64,000 nt of DNA from Cnuibacter physcomitrellae (GCF_014640535.1 NZ_BMHD01000001.1:3213474-3277473); one strand, 5' to 3'. Positions 17,642-26,736 are shown, numbered from the stretch's first letter. Notes: generated by a model not told the origin, from the letters alone. Made by a program: numbers and translations.

Positions 17642-17659
17642 CGCCCGATCGATCGGGCG
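17642..17659. promoter_or_regulatory. 18-bp perfect palindrome upstream of MFS gene
   Basis: CGCCCGATCGATCGGGCG is fully self-complementary and ends 7 bases before the chosen MFS start. It could be an operator or an mRNA hairpin that limits translation. Confidence 0.45.
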
Positions 17660-17666
17660 CCACCGC

Positions 17667-19217
17667 ATGCCACTCTCGAAGCTCAGGCTCCGCCTGCTCA
17701 CCGTCTCGCTCCTGACCGTCTCCCTCCTGGGGGCGCTCGACCACACCGTGGTGTCGACCTCGCTCGCGACGATCGCCGCCGACCTCGGCGCGATCCAGCA
17801 GATGAGCCTCGTGGTGGTGGGGTACACCCTCGCCAGCACGGTGCTGCTGCCCGTGCTCGGCAAGCTGGGCGACGCCGTCGGCCCCCGCGCGGTCTTCCTG
17901 ACCTCGCTGGTGCTGTTCCTCGTCGCCTCGCTCGCCTGCGGACTCGCTCCCGACATGGGCTGGCTCGTCGTCTCCCGAGTCGTGCAGGGCATGAGCTCGG
18001 CGGGACTGCAGCTCATGAGCCAGACGATCATCGCCGAGGTCACCACGCCGCGTGAGCGGCCCAAGTACCTCTCCGTCATCGGGGCCGCGTTCCCGATCGC
18101 GATCCTCGTGGGCCCGGTGGCGGGTGGCCTCATCACCGACTACTGGGGCTGGCACTGGGTCTTCTGGATCAACCTGCCGCTCGGCGCCGCCGCGCTCGTC
18201 CTGGCCCTCTACGCCGTCCCGCACATCGAGCCGGGAGGTCGGCGGCGGTTCGACGCCGCGGGAGCGGTGACCTTCACGATCGGACTCGTCGCCCTCGTCC
18301 TCGCGGCGACCTGGTGGACGGATGCCGGTGCCGTCGGGTCCGCCGTCGTCGCGACCGTCGTCGCCGTGGTGGCGCTTGCGGTGTTCTTCGTCGTGGAGAC
18401 CCGCGCCGTCGAGCCCGTCCTGCCGCTGAGGTTCTTCCGCAACCGCACGATCTCCGCCGGCGTCGCGCTGTCCGCCATCATCGGCGTGGGGCTGTTCTCG
18501 ATCACCTTCTACCTGCCGACCTACGTGCAGATGACGTTCCACACCAGCGCCACCGTCTCGGGTCTGGTCCCGATCGCCACCGTGTTCGGGATGCTCCTCA
18601 GCAACCTCACGACCGGCTTCCTCGTGAGCCGCACCGGGCGCTACCGGGTCTTCCCGCTCGTCGGCACCGCGCTGGCGGCCGCCGGGCTCGTGGTCATGTC
18701 GCTGCTGCCGCTCGGCACGCCCCTCTGGGTGGCGATGGTGGTCATGTTCGCGGTGGGCCTCGGCACGGGGTCGTTCATGAGCATCATCGTCGCCGTCGTC
18801 CAGGGCGAGGTGCGCCGGACCGAGACCGGGTCGGTCACGGCGACGCTCAACCTCGTGCGGCAGATCGGCTCCACCGTCACCACGGCCGTCATCGGCGGGG
18901 TGGTCGGCGTCGGGGTCGCCGCGATGCTCCCCGCCGGGCTCGACCCCGCCGGCGTCACGCCGCAGAGCCTCGCCGGCGCGGATGCGGCCACGCAGGCCAG
19001 CGTGGCGGCGATCTATCACGACGTGTTCGCGCCCGTGTTCCTCGCGCTCGCCGTCGCCTACGCCCTCGGCCTCGTCGCCGCCGTGCTCATGCCGGACCGG
19101 GTGCTCGCGGACGCGCCGGCGTCCGACGGCGACGGCGTCGCCGTCATCTCCGGCGCGACGCCCGCGGATCCCACCCCCGACTCACCTGCCCCCACGACCT
19201 CAAGGAGATCGCCATGA
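17667..19217 (+). CDS. MFS transporter, DHA2 (14-TM) type
   Basis: The 516-residue membrane protein has many hydrophobic helices and the MFS drug:H+ antiporter-2 features LDHTVVSTSLATIAADLG (helix 1), GKLGDAVGPRAVF (motif A loop) and GPVAGGLITDYWGWHWVFWINLP (split here over helix 5). The first helix follows the ATG at 17667, which fits family length; an in-frame ATG at 17565 would overlap the predicted -10. It is co-transcribed with the CarA-like oxidase through an ATGA overlap. Transport of the C-glycoside is a reasonable guess, although most characterised relatives export. Confidence 0.88.
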   Translation: MPLSKLRLRLLTVSLLTVSLLGALDHTVVSTSLATIAADLGAIQQMSLVVVGYTLASTVLLPVLGKLGDAVGPRAVFLTSLVLFLVASLACGLAPDMGWLVVSRVVQGMSSAGLQLMSQTIIAEVTTPRERPKYLSVIGAAFPIAILVGPVAGGLITDYWGWHWVFWINLPLGAAALVLALYAVPHIEPGGRRRFDAAGAVTFTIGLVALVLAATWWTDAGAVGSAVVATVVAVVALAVFFVVETRAVEPVLPLRFFRNRTISAGVALSAIIGVGLFSITFYLPTYVQMTFHTSATVSGLVPIATVFGMLLSNLTTGFLVSRTGRYRVFPLVGTALAAAGLVVMSLLPLGTPLWVAMVVMFAVGLGTGSFMSIIVAVVQGEVRRTETGSVTATLNLVRQIGSTVTTAVIGGVVGVGVAAMLPAGLDPAGVTPQSLAGADAATQASVAAIYHDVFAPVFLALAVAYALGLVAAVLMPDRVLADAPASDGDGVAVISGATPADPTPDSPAPTTSRRSP

Positions 19218-20785
19218 CGCATCAGCCCACCGTCGCCATCGTCGGAAGCGGGCCCGTCGGCTCCGCGTACGCCCGCGTACTGCTCGAGAACCACCCGACC
19301 GCGCAGGTCGTCATGTTCGAGGCCGGCCCGCAGCTGACCGCCATCCCCGGCGAGAGCGTGCGGAACATCCCGGACCCCGACGAGAAGGACCGTGCGCGGG
19401 AGCGGTCGCAGGGTCCGCTCTCGGGGTCGTACCGGGAGTCGCTCGGCATCCCCGGTGAGGTCGTCGTCGAGGGCATGTTCACCGCCCGACTCGGCACCTA
19501 CCTGCTCGACTTCGGGGGAGAGGGATCGGCGCACGCCGAGACCTTCCCGGCCGCCGCCGCCGCGACCAACGTGGGCGGGCAGGGCGCGCACTGGACGGCG
19601 GCGACCCCGCGGCCGGCGTTCAGCGAGCGGATCCCGTTCATCCCGGACGAGGAGTGGGACGGCCTCCTCGCCGAGGGCGAGCGGCTGCTGCACGTGCAGA
19701 GCGCCGCGTTCGCCGACTCGGCGCTCGGCGAGGCCATCCGCACCCTCCTCGACGAGGAGTTCGGGGCGGAGCTGCCCGAGGGCTACGGGGTCAGCACGCT
19801 GCCCGTGGCCGGTGACCCGCTGCCCGACGGCAGCATCCGCTGGGCCGGAGCGGACTCGGTGCTCGGGCCGCTCATCGCCCCCGCTTCTCCGCTCTCGGAG
19901 CGCTTCCAGCTGCGCGACCTCTCGCTCGTGCGCCGCGTCGACCTCGACGGCGACCGCGCCACCGGCGTGACCGTGCAGGACCTCCGCACGGGCGAGACAT
20001 ACGAGTTCCCCGCCGACCTGGTCGTCGTCGCGGCCGACGCGTTCCGGTCGCCGCAGCTGCTCTGGGCGTCGGGCATCCGTCCCACCGCGCTCGGGCACTA
20101 CCTCACGGAGCACCCGGTCGTGATCTCCACCGTCGCGCTCGACGAGGAGCGGATGCGCCGCCACGCCACCGAGGACGACCTCGCCGCCGAGCTGGCCCGC
20201 CGCGCGACCAACCCCGCCGACCCGGTGGCGGCGGTGAACCGCATCCCCTTCTCCGAGCCCGACCACCCGTACTCCGTGCAGGTGATGTACGCGGAGGCCC
20301 CGCCCTTCCAGCTCGACCCGTCGCATCCTGCCGCCGGCAACAGGTGGGGCTACGTGAACATGGGGTACGGCGTGCGGAAGCGCCCCCGCTTCGAGGACGG
20401 CGTCACGTTCGACGACTCCGAGCTCGACTACTCCGGCTTCCCGAACATGACCATCCACTACGAGCTCACCGCCGACGAGGAGGCGGAGATCGCCGCCGCC
20501 ACCGAGCGCCTCACCCGGGCGGGGTCGGCGCTGGGCGAGTTCGTCGCCGGCCCGCGTCTGCTGCCGCCGGGATCGAGCCTGCACTACCAGGGCACCATGC
20601 GGATGGGGGAGGCCGACGACGGCACCTCGGTCGCCGACCCGTACTCGCGGGTGTGGGGCTATGAGAACCTCGTCGTCGGCGGCAACGCCCTCATCCCCAC
20701 CGCCACCTCGATGAACCCGACGCTCATGAGCGTCGCGCTCGCCGTCCGCGGTGCGCGTCGGGCGGCGGCCGACCTGGGGGAGTGA
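19214..20785 (+). CDS. FAD-dependent GMC-type oxidoreductase, probable C-glycoside 3-oxidase
   Basis: The 523-residue protein has an N-terminal FAD motif (VAIVGSGPVGSAYARVLLEN), the segment NVGGQGAHWTAATPRP and the C-terminal GMC half with the catalytic pair His457 (LHYQGTMRMG) and Asn501 (ATSMNPTLMS). The layout is that of pyranose-oxidase-like enzymes and of CarA, which oxidises the C3 hydroxyl of carminic acid and other C-glycosides to give the 3-keto substrate of CGD. RBS AAGGAGAT lies 5 bases before the ATG. It is operonic with the MFS gene. Assignment as a C-glycoside oxidase rests on family and neighbours; another pyranose oxidase is the alternative. Confidence 0.87.
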   Translation: MTHQPTVAIVGSGPVGSAYARVLLENHPTAQVVMFEAGPQLTAIPGESVRNIPDPDEKDRARERSQGPLSGSYRESLGIPGEVVVEGMFTARLGTYLLDFGGEGSAHAETFPAAAAATNVGGQGAHWTAATPRPAFSERIPFIPDEEWDGLLAEGERLLHVQSAAFADSALGEAIRTLLDEEFGAELPEGYGVSTLPVAGDPLPDGSIRWAGADSVLGPLIAPASPLSERFQLRDLSLVRRVDLDGDRATGVTVQDLRTGETYEFPADLVVVAADAFRSPQLLWASGIRPTALGHYLTEHPVVISTVALDEERMRRHATEDDLAAELARRATNPADPVAAVNRIPFSEPDHPYSVQVMYAEAPPFQLDPSHPAAGNRWGYVNMGYGVRKRPRFEDGVTFDDSELDYSGFPNMTIHYELTADEEAEIAAATERLTRAGSALGEFVAGPRLLPPGSSLHYQGTMRMGEADDGTSVADPYSRVWGYENLVVGGNALIPTATSMNPTLMSVALAVRGARRAAADLGE

Positions 20786-20823
20786 GCGGGCGTCGTCGTC
20801 CTTCCGGGCCCTACGATGAGCCC

Positions 20824-21762
20824 ATGGACGACAGGGTCACCCTCCGGTTCCTCGCCGCACCGCAGGACGCAGCGGCCGATGGTCGCACGGTGGCGGCGGG
20901 GCGAGTGCTCGAGTGGATCGACAAGGCCGGGTACGCCTGCGCCGTGGGATGGTCGTCGTCCTACTGCGTCACGGCGTACGTGGGGAACGTCCACTTCACC
21001 GGCCCCATCGCGCCGGGGGACCTCGTGGAGGCGACCGGACGCATCATCCACACCGGCCGGTCGAGCATGCAGGTCCTGGTCACGGTGCGGGCCGCGGACG
21101 TGCGCACGCGCGAGTTCCACGCCGCACTCGACTGCCTGCTCGTGTTCGTCGCCGTCGGCGAGGACCGGTGGCCCCGGCCCGTCCCGCAGTGGGAGCCGAC
21201 CGACGACGCGGGGAGGGTGCTGGCCGAGCGGGCGGAGGAGCGGTTGGCCGCCCGGCGCGAGATCAAGGAGGCGATGCTCGCCGAGGAGTACACCTCGGCG
21301 GGGACGACCCCCGTCACCACCTTCCGGTTCCTCGCGGCCCCCGGCGACGCGAACTACGGGGGCAACGCCCACGGCGGCACGGTGATGCGGTGGATCGACG
21401 AGACCGCCTTCGCGACCGCGGCGAGCTGGTCGACCACCGGCGCGGTGGCCGTCTACTCGGGCGGCATCCACTTCCTGCGCCCGATCCCGATCGGACACGT
21501 CGTCGAGCTGCAGGCGCGGCTCATCCACACCGGGCCCCGCAGCATGCACATCGCCGTCCAGGTGTGGTCGTGGGCCCCGATCACGCCCGAGGCTCGTGAC
21601 CTCACCACGACCTGCATGACCGTCTTCGTCGTGCCGGGCGCCGACGGCCGGGCCACCCCCGTCGATCAGCTGGCCCTGGTGTCGGCCGAGGACGTGCGAC
21701 TCGACGCGCATGCTCGTGCGCTCATCGAGCTGCGGTCCCGGCTCGAGCGCCTTCCGCTCTGA
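20824..21762 (+). CDS. Acyl-CoA thioesterase, tandem hotdog domains
   Basis: The 312-residue protein is a duplication of the hotdog fold: residues about 1-130 (RFLAAPQDA, GRVLEWIDKAGYACA, VHFTGPI) and 160-312 (RFLAAPGDANYGGNAHGGTV, MRWIDETAFA, IHFLRPIPIG). The NAHGGxVMxWID signature in the second half is the classic acyl-CoA hydrolase motif; the first half has lost the Asn-His part. No clear RBS precedes the ATG. It hydrolyses acyl-CoA thioesters in the cytoplasm; substrate unknown. Confidence 0.9.
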   Translation: MDDRVTLRFLAAPQDAAADGRTVAAGRVLEWIDKAGYACAVGWSSSYCVTAYVGNVHFTGPIAPGDLVEATGRIIHTGRSSMQVLVTVRAADVRTREFHAALDCLLVFVAVGEDRWPRPVPQWEPTDDAGRVLAERAEERLAARREIKEAMLAEEYTSAGTTPVTTFRFLAAPGDANYGGNAHGGTVMRWIDETAFATAASWSTTGAVAVYSGGIHFLRPIPIGHVVELQARLIHTGPRSMHIAVQVWSWAPITPEARDLTTTCMTVFVVPGADGRATPVDQLALVSAEDVRLDAHARALIELRSRLERLPL

Positions 21763-21800
21763 AGCTCCCCTCTTCGGTCGGCGTCCGTCTGGCGTCGCCC

Positions 21801-21814
21801 GTCACCGCGGTGAC
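21801..21814. terminator. Perfect palindrome between convergent genes
   Basis: GTCACCGCGGTGAC is a 14-bp palindrome in the gap between the thioesterase gene and the minus-strand gene ending at 21822. It may contribute to termination but lacks a U-tract. Confidence 0.35.
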
Positions 21815-21821
21815 CCACGGC

Positions 21822-22178
21822 TCACAAGGCGTGGCCCGAGGCGCTGAGGGGGTTGTGATGTCCGAGCGGGACGCCGTCGGAGGTCTGAGGCTCCTCGACG
21901 AGCTGCAGCCCGCCGGGCTTGTTCGCCTCCAGCATGAGCGCATCCACCCAGGCGCCGTTGATCGTGGGCTTGCGGTGACCGTAGTACTTGAACGCGATGT
22001 CGACCGTGGGGTGGAGCCAGACGACGGTGCGCCCGTCGCCGGATTCGGGACTGTCGCGCCAGCTGAAGAGCATCGACTCGCCCCGGCGGAGCTTCGCGGT
22101 GATCACGACCTGAAGGTGGGCCAGCACCCGGTCGTCGAACTCCACGACGACGTGGGGCCCGCACAACAGCTTCCCCAT
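21822..22178 (-). CDS. Small conserved protein of DUF7882 type
   Basis: The 118-residue protein matches the small Microbacteriaceae family often labelled ATP-dependent DNA ligase by transfer, now DUF7882: MGKLLCGPHVVVEFDDRVLA, HLQVVITAKLRRGESMLFSW, GRTVVWLHPTVDIAFKY and NGAWVDALMLEAN. No ligase motif is present, so a ligase function should not be assumed. The second ATG (22178) is chosen because AGGGA lies 8 bases upstream; an ATG two codons earlier sits on the RBS. Confidence 0.8.
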   Translation of the reverse strand: MGKLLCGPHVVVEFDDRVLAHLQVVITAKLRRGESMLFSWRDSPESGDGRTVVWLHPTVDIAFKYYGHRKPTINGAWVDALMLEANKPGGLQLVEEPQTSDGVPLGHHNPLSASGHAL

Positions 22179-22377
22179 GCGCATTCCCTCTCATTCTCGA
22201 CAGCGGCGCATTCTCCCAAGAGGGCAACCCCCGGCGGAGAGGAGGGCTGCGCATCCACTCTACGTCCGCCTCCGCGGGCGGGGAGCGGACGATCGTCTCG
22301 AGCTTGCGGCGGTCGTGACGATCCCGCCGACCGGCGAGGACACCCCCTTCCCGGGGCGAGGGAGGGGAGACTTCGCG
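22179..22377. other. Intergenic region between two minus-strand genes
   Basis: This holds the probable promoter of the small gene at 21822-22178 and GC-rich sequence after the TetR gene. No further gene or clear hairpin was seen. Confidence 0.5.
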
Positions 22378-23037
22378 CTACTCGCGGGGATCGGCGGTGA
22401 GGTCGCGGAGGAGCTCGGGCAGGGTCGTCTGCACGAAGGGCGACTCGTGGAACCGATCGTCGGCGCCGCCGCCGATCAGCCACGCCTCGTAGGAGCGCTC
22501 GTAGGAGCCGATGATGAGGCGGATCGCCGCACTCGGGTGGCGGAACCGGCGTCGCAGGCGCCGGACCAGCTCTTCGAGCACGTCGGTCAGGCCGAGGGCG
22601 TATCGCCGCTCGCCCTCGACGACGGCGGCGGCCGTCTCGTAGCGTCGGAGGGCGAGGAGCCGTCGCTGGGCTCGGATGATCAGGCTCGATCGGTCGATGG
22701 GCTGTGCACGCGCGATGCACACGGACGCGTCGAGGAACGCGTTCCGGCCGTCCGCCGTCGGCTCCGGCTCGAACTGGTCGATCGCATGCCGCAGCCGTGT
22801 CACGCACTCCTCCACCAGGAGGTCGTTGACTGCATCGAGGAGGCCGTCCTCCTCGGGGAACATCGTCCGGATGGCGTGCGGGTGCATGCCGACCTTGGCG
22901 GCCAGCTCGTCGTAGGACAGGAGCGAGTAGGCGCTGCTGGCGGACAGCTCTGCGCGGGCCGCGTTGACGAGGCGCTGACGGCCGCTCCGGCGCAGGCCGT
23001 TGGCGTTCCGCCACTCGGGCGAATTCTGGTCACTCAT
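22378..23037 (-). CDS. TetR family transcriptional regulator
   Basis: The 219-residue protein has an N-terminal TetR helix-turn-helix (about residues 17-65, RQRLVNAARAEL ... LSYDELAAKVGMHPHAIRTM) and a helical ligand-binding half with Arg-rich stretches. The ATG at 23037 is preceded in frame by a GTG that could also start. It is next to the IclR/pca region but points away; its target is not evident. Confidence 0.87.
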   Translation of the reverse strand: MSDQNSPEWRNANGLRRSGRQRLVNAARAELSASSAYSLLSYDELAAKVGMHPHAIRTMFPEEDGLLDAVNDLLVEECVTRLRHAIDQFEPEPTADGRNAFLDASVCIARAQPIDRSSLIIRAQRRLLALRRYETAAAVVEGERRYALGLTDVLEELVRRLRRRFRHPSAAIRLIIGSYERSYEAWLIGGGADDRFHESPFVQTTLPELLRDLTADPRE

Positions 23038-23109
23038 CACAGCCGAGTCTCCCGGATCTCGCGCGGATTTCCCATTCGGGGCCGCCGTGTGCGGAGGTGC
23101 GCTGCGAGG

Positions 23110-23871
23110 TCATCCGCGCCAGCCGAGGGCGCGGCTGACGCCGCGGGCGGCGACGCGCACGGCCAGAGGGTACTCGCGGTTCGCTCGGTCGTCGGGATGG
23201 GCGACAATGGAGACCGCGGCGACCACCTCGCCCGACCGGCCGCGGACCGGGGCGGCGACCGAGTAGGTGTGCTCGGTCATCTCGTCGAGGCTCGTGGCGA
23301 GGCCGGTGCTGCGGACGGTCGCGAGGCGGGGTCGGAGCTCCGCTTCGGTGGTCATCGTGTTGGGGAGGTAGCGCCGGGGGCCGGCCGCGAGGACGGACTC
23401 GAACACCTCGGCGGGTGCGTGGGCGAGCAGCACGAGCCCGACCCCGGTCGCGTGCAGCGGCAGGCGCACGCCGACCTCGGTGATGATGGGCACCGCGCCC
23501 TTGGCCGAACGCCGCTCGAGGTAGAGGGCGGCGAGGCCGTCGCGCACAGCGAGCTGGACGTTCTGGTGCGTGAGGTCGACCAGGTCGTCGAGGAACGGAC
23601 GCGCGATCGCGCGCATCCGGCGCTGGGTGGGGGCCCGCACGCCGAGCGAGAAGAAGCGGAGTCCCAGCCGGTAGCGGCCGTCGTCGTCGCGGTCGAGGCC
23701 GCCCCACTCGACCCAGTCGCGGACGAGACGGTGGGTCGTGGAGAGCGGGAGGCCCGAGCGCTGCGCGATGTCGCTGAGCGTCAGGGTCCCGTCGCCGGGG
23801 CCGTCGAACGCATCGGCCACGGCGAGGAGCTTCTGCGCCGCCGTCCGCGCATCCGACCTATTGCCCGCCAT
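23110..23871 (-). CDS. IclR family regulator of the protocatechuate operon
   Basis: The 253-residue protein has the IclR winged helix (residues 10-70, LTLSDIAQRSGLPLSTTHRL) and effector domain (LPLHATGVGLVLLAH, SVAAPVRGRSGEVVAAVSIV). It is divergent from pcaH with a 105-base gap. IclR regulators of the PcaR/PcaU group activate or repress beta-ketoadipate genes in response to protocatechuate or beta-ketoadipate, so control of the adjacent operon is likely. Confidence 0.9.
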   Translation of the reverse strand: MAGNRSDARTAAQKLLAVADAFDGPGDGTLTLSDIAQRSGLPLSTTHRLVRDWVEWGGLDRDDDGRYRLGLRFFSLGVRAPTQRRMRAIARPFLDDLVDLTHQNVQLAVRDGLAALYLERRSAKGAVPIITEVGVRLPLHATGVGLVLLAHAPAEVFESVLAAGPRRYLPNTMTTEAELRPRLATVRSTGLATSLDEMTEHTYSVAAPVRGRSGEVVAAVSIVAHPDDRANREYPLAVRVAARGVSRALGWRG

Positions 23872-23976
23872 GCCAGGAGCGTAGCCAACCCTTCCGCTCA
23901 ATGGAAACGCCGAGAATGCCAGAGACGGCTCGTCGCACACTGACAGGACCGCAACGGAGCGCACGAGGAGCGAGCG

Positions 23977-24789
23977 ATGACGAACCTGATCACGCAGCAG
24001 GAGGAGGCTGAGCCTGCGGTCGCGATCGACGACCAGCGGGGGATCGGCGCGGAGATCGCCGACCTCCACGCCCGAGCCGCTGCCGATCCTTCCGCGCAGG
24101 GCCGGCAGCATCCGGATCGTGCCTTCAGCGCGTACCGCAGCACGGCCCTCCGCCACCCCACCCACGAGCTCGTGCGAGCGGATCCCGAGGAGATCGAGCT
24201 CACCTCGCCCGCCTTCGGGCACACCGACGTGGCGACCGAGGAGAGCGACCTCACCATCCAGCACTCCGGGGAGCCGCTGGGGGAGCGGATCGTCGTCACC
24301 GGGCGGGTGCTCGACGGCGAGGGGCGGCCCGTCCGCGGCCAGCTCCTCGAGATCTGGCAGGCGAACGCCGCCGGGCGCTACGTGCACAAGCGCGACCAGC
24401 ATCCGGCCCCGCTCGACCCGAACTTCACCGGGGTCGGGCGCGTGATCACGGGGGAAGACGGCTCGTACCGCCTCACCACGATCAAGCCCGGCGCCTACCC
24501 GTGGCGCAACCACCGCAACGCATGGCGACCGGCGCACATCCACTTCTCGCTCTTCGGCAGCGAGTTCACGCAGCGTCTCGTGACTCAGATGTACTTCCCG
24601 GGCGACCGCCTCTTCCCGCTCGACCCGATCTTCCAGTCGATCGCCGACCCGAAGGCGCGCGAGCGGCTGATCGCCGACTACGACCACGACGTCACCTCGC
24701 CCGAGTGGGCCCTCGGCTACCGGTGGGACATCGTGCTCACCGGATCGCGAGCCACCTGGATGGAGCCGGAGGATGCCGACCATGCCTGA
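23977..24789 (+). CDS. pcaH: Protocatechuate 3,4-dioxygenase beta subunit
   Basis: The 270-residue intradiol dioxygenase subunit contains the four iron ligands Tyr135 (AAGRYVHKRD), Tyr174 (GAYPWRN), His187 and His189 (RPAHIHFSLFG). With PcaG it cleaves protocatechuate between the hydroxyls to 3-carboxy-cis,cis-muconate. The N-terminal 35 residues are longer and more acidic than in many homologues. First gene of the pcaHGBL operon; pcaG overlaps its end by 8 bases. Confidence 0.97.
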   Translation: MTNLITQQEEAEPAVAIDDQRGIGAEIADLHARAAADPSAQGRQHPDRAFSAYRSTALRHPTHELVRADPEEIELTSPAFGHTDVATEESDLTIQHSGEPLGERIVVTGRVLDGEGRPVRGQLLEIWQANAAGRYVHKRDQHPAPLDPNFTGVGRVITGEDGSYRLTTIKPGAYPWRNHRNAWRPAHIHFSLFGSEFTQRLVTQMYFPGDRLFPLDPIFQSIADPKARERLIADYDHDVTSPEWALGYRWDIVLTGSRATWMEPEDADHA

Positions 24790-25408
24790 CGACCGCGACC
24801 AGATCATCGCCGAGCACCACCCTGCGGCAGGGGAGCCCGCAGCGAGCGGATTCGCCCAGACGCCCTCGCAGACCGTCGGTCCCTTCTTCGGCTACGCGCT
24901 CCCCTACGCCGACGGCCCCTCGCTGGTGCCGCCGCGCACGCCCGGCTCGATCCGCCTGCACGGAACGGTCCTCGACGGGGCCGGTGACCCGGTACCCGAC
25001 GCCCTGATCGAGCTGTGGCAGGCGGATGCGGATGGTCGCCCGGTCGCGGTGCGCGGCAGCCTCGCACGCGACGGGTTCACCTTCACCGGATTCGGGCGTG
25101 CGGCCGTGGACGGCGGCGGGCACTACTCCTTCTCGACGCTGAAGCCCGGGCCGGGACGCGCCGGTCGGGCTCCGTTCGTCCTGATCACGGTGTTCGCCCG
25201 GGGGCTGCTGCACCACCTCTTCACGCGCGCCTACTTCGACGACGAGATCGGGCTCAACGGCATCGATCCCTTCCTCGCCTCCGTCGAGGAGGATCGGCGC
25301 TCCACCCTGCTCGCGCACCACGAGGGCGGAGGCTCCTACCGCTTCGACATCCGGCTGCAGGGCGACGGGGAGACGGTCTTCCTCCAGTACCCCGGGATCG
25401 CTCGATGA
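24782..25408 (+). CDS. pcaG: Protocatechuate 3,4-dioxygenase alpha subunit
   Basis: The 208-residue partner of PcaH has the alpha-subunit start FAQTPSQTVGPFFGYALPY, then LIELWQADADGRP and FVLITVFARGLLHHLFTRAY. As in other alpha subunits the iron ligands are not retained. ATG at 24782 is chosen because GGAGG lies 9 bases upstream; ATG 24773 abuts the RBS. The stop overlaps pcaB by 4 bases. Confidence 0.96.
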   Translation: MPDDRDQIIAEHHPAAGEPAASGFAQTPSQTVGPFFGYALPYADGPSLVPPRTPGSIRLHGTVLDGAGDPVPDALIELWQADADGRPVAVRGSLARDGFTFTGFGRAAVDGGGHYSFSTLKPGPGRAGRAPFVLITVFARGLLHHLFTRAYFDDEIGLNGIDPFLASVEEDRRSTLLAHHEGGGSYRFDIRLQGDGETVFLQYPGIAR

Positions 25409-26736
25409 CCGGCGACGCGCATCCGCTCGATCCGCTCGCCGCGCTCGGCGGCGACGAGGCCTCCGACGACGCCGTGCTGGCGGCGATGGTCGACGTGGAG
25501 CGCGCCCTGCTGCGCGCCTGGGGGGAGCTCGAGGAGGTCGACGTGGCCGCCGAGGCCGCGCGCCTCGACGCCGCACGGCTGAATGCCGCGGCGCTCGCCG
25601 AGGGCAACGCGCTGCACGGCAACCCCGTGATCGCCCTGCTGGCCGGGCTGCGCGAGCAGGTGCCCGCGGAGGGGCCGGCACGAGACCTGCTCCATCGCGG
25701 TGCGACGAGCCAGGACGTGGTCGACACCGCGCTCGTCCTCGTGGTCGCGAGGAGCCTGCCGAGCATCCGCCACGACCTCGTCACGGCGGGGGAGCGCCTG
25801 GCCGAGCTCGCTGACCGCCATGTCGCCACGCTCCAGGTGGGCCGCACCCTGACCCAGCACGCGGCCCCGATCACCTTCGGCACGACCGCCGCCGGCTGGC
25901 TCGACGGCGTGACCTCGGCGATCGACGGCCTCGACCGCCTCTCGCTCCCGGTCCAGCTGGGTGGATCGGTGGGGACCGGCACCGCGATCGCGCTCTCGGC
26001 AGAGGGCGCCGACGCGCCCGACGCTCTGCGCACCGCCCTGGCCGCCTGGCTCGAGCTGGACGACCCCGGTCGCTCGTGGCACACCGAGCGGACGCCGATC
26101 CTCCGCATCGCGGCAGCGCTCACGGCGACAGTCGGTGCGGCAGGGCGGATCGGCGCTGCCGTCTCCGAGCTCGCCCGCTCCGAGGTGGCGGAGGTCGCGG
26201 TGGGCTCCGGGGGAGCCTCGTCGGCCATGCCGCAGAAGCGCAACCCGGTGCTCCCGGTGCTGCTCGTGAGCGCCGCGCGGCGGGCGCCCGGTGCGCTCTC
26301 CGTGATCGCCGGCGCGCTCGTGGCGGAGGACCAGAGACCGGCGGGCGCGTGGCACAGCGAGTGGCCGCCGCTCCGCGAGCTCCTCGTGCTCGCGCTGCAG
26401 TCGGCCGCCGCGCTCTCACAGCTCGCGGCAGGCCTCTCCGTCGACGTCGAGCGGATGCGCGACGCGCTCGACTCGCAGGGCGGCGCGGCCTGGGCCGAGC
26501 CCGCCTCCGCCCTGCTCGCCCGCCGCGACGGCCCGTCCGCGGCGAGTGCGGCTGTGAGGGAAGCGCTCGCCGCCGCGGAGTCCGATCACACGTCCCACCT
26601 CCTAGACCGGCTCGGGCTGTCGCGCGCCGACCTCGAGAGGACCGTGTTCGACCGCTCCTCGCTCATCGTCGACGCCGCCGTGGCCCGCTTCCGTCGCGTC
26701 GCCGAGCCAGGATCCCGTGGAGAGGACCGCCGATGA
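25405..26736 (+). CDS. pcaB: 3-carboxy-cis,cis-muconate cycloisomerase
   Basis: The 443-residue fumarase/aspartase-superfamily enzyme has the signature GGASSAMPQKRNPVLPV and early LHRGATSQDVVDTA. It converts carboxymuconate to 4-carboxymuconolactone. Coupled by ATGA overlaps to pcaG and to the next gene. Confidence 0.95.
   Translation: MTGDAHPLDPLAALGGDEASDDAVLAAMVDVERALLRAWGELEEVDVAAEAARLDAARLNAAALAEGNALHGNPVIALLAGLREQVPAEGPARDLLHRGATSQDVVDTALVLVVARSLPSIRHDLVTAGERLAELADRHVATLQVGRTLTQHAAPITFGTTAAGWLDGVTSAIDGLDRLSLPVQLGGSVGTGTAIALSAEGADAPDALRTALAAWLELDDPGRSWHTERTPILRIAAALTATVGAAGRIGAAVSELARSEVAEVAVGSGGASSAMPQKRNPVLPVLLVSAARRAPGALSVIAGALVAEDQRPAGAWHSEWPPLRELLVLALQSAAALSQLAAGLSVDVERMRDALDSQGGAAWAEPASALLARRDGPSAASAAVREALAAAESDHTSHLLDRLGLSRADLERTVFDRSSLIVDAAVARFRRVAEPGSRGEDRR

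Noticed and set aside
17565-17666. Upstream ATG (17565) as MFS start
   Set aside because: It overlaps the predicted -10 box, and the extra 34 residues have no membrane or family similarity.
1-20785. Recent horizontal island with integrase
   Set aside because: No integrase, transposase, att-like repeat or clear composition shift was found at the edges within the window; base and codon use look like the rest.
21822-22178. ATP-dependent DNA ligase call
   Set aside because: No KxDG or other nucleotidyltransferase motif; the name is a probable annotation carry-over.
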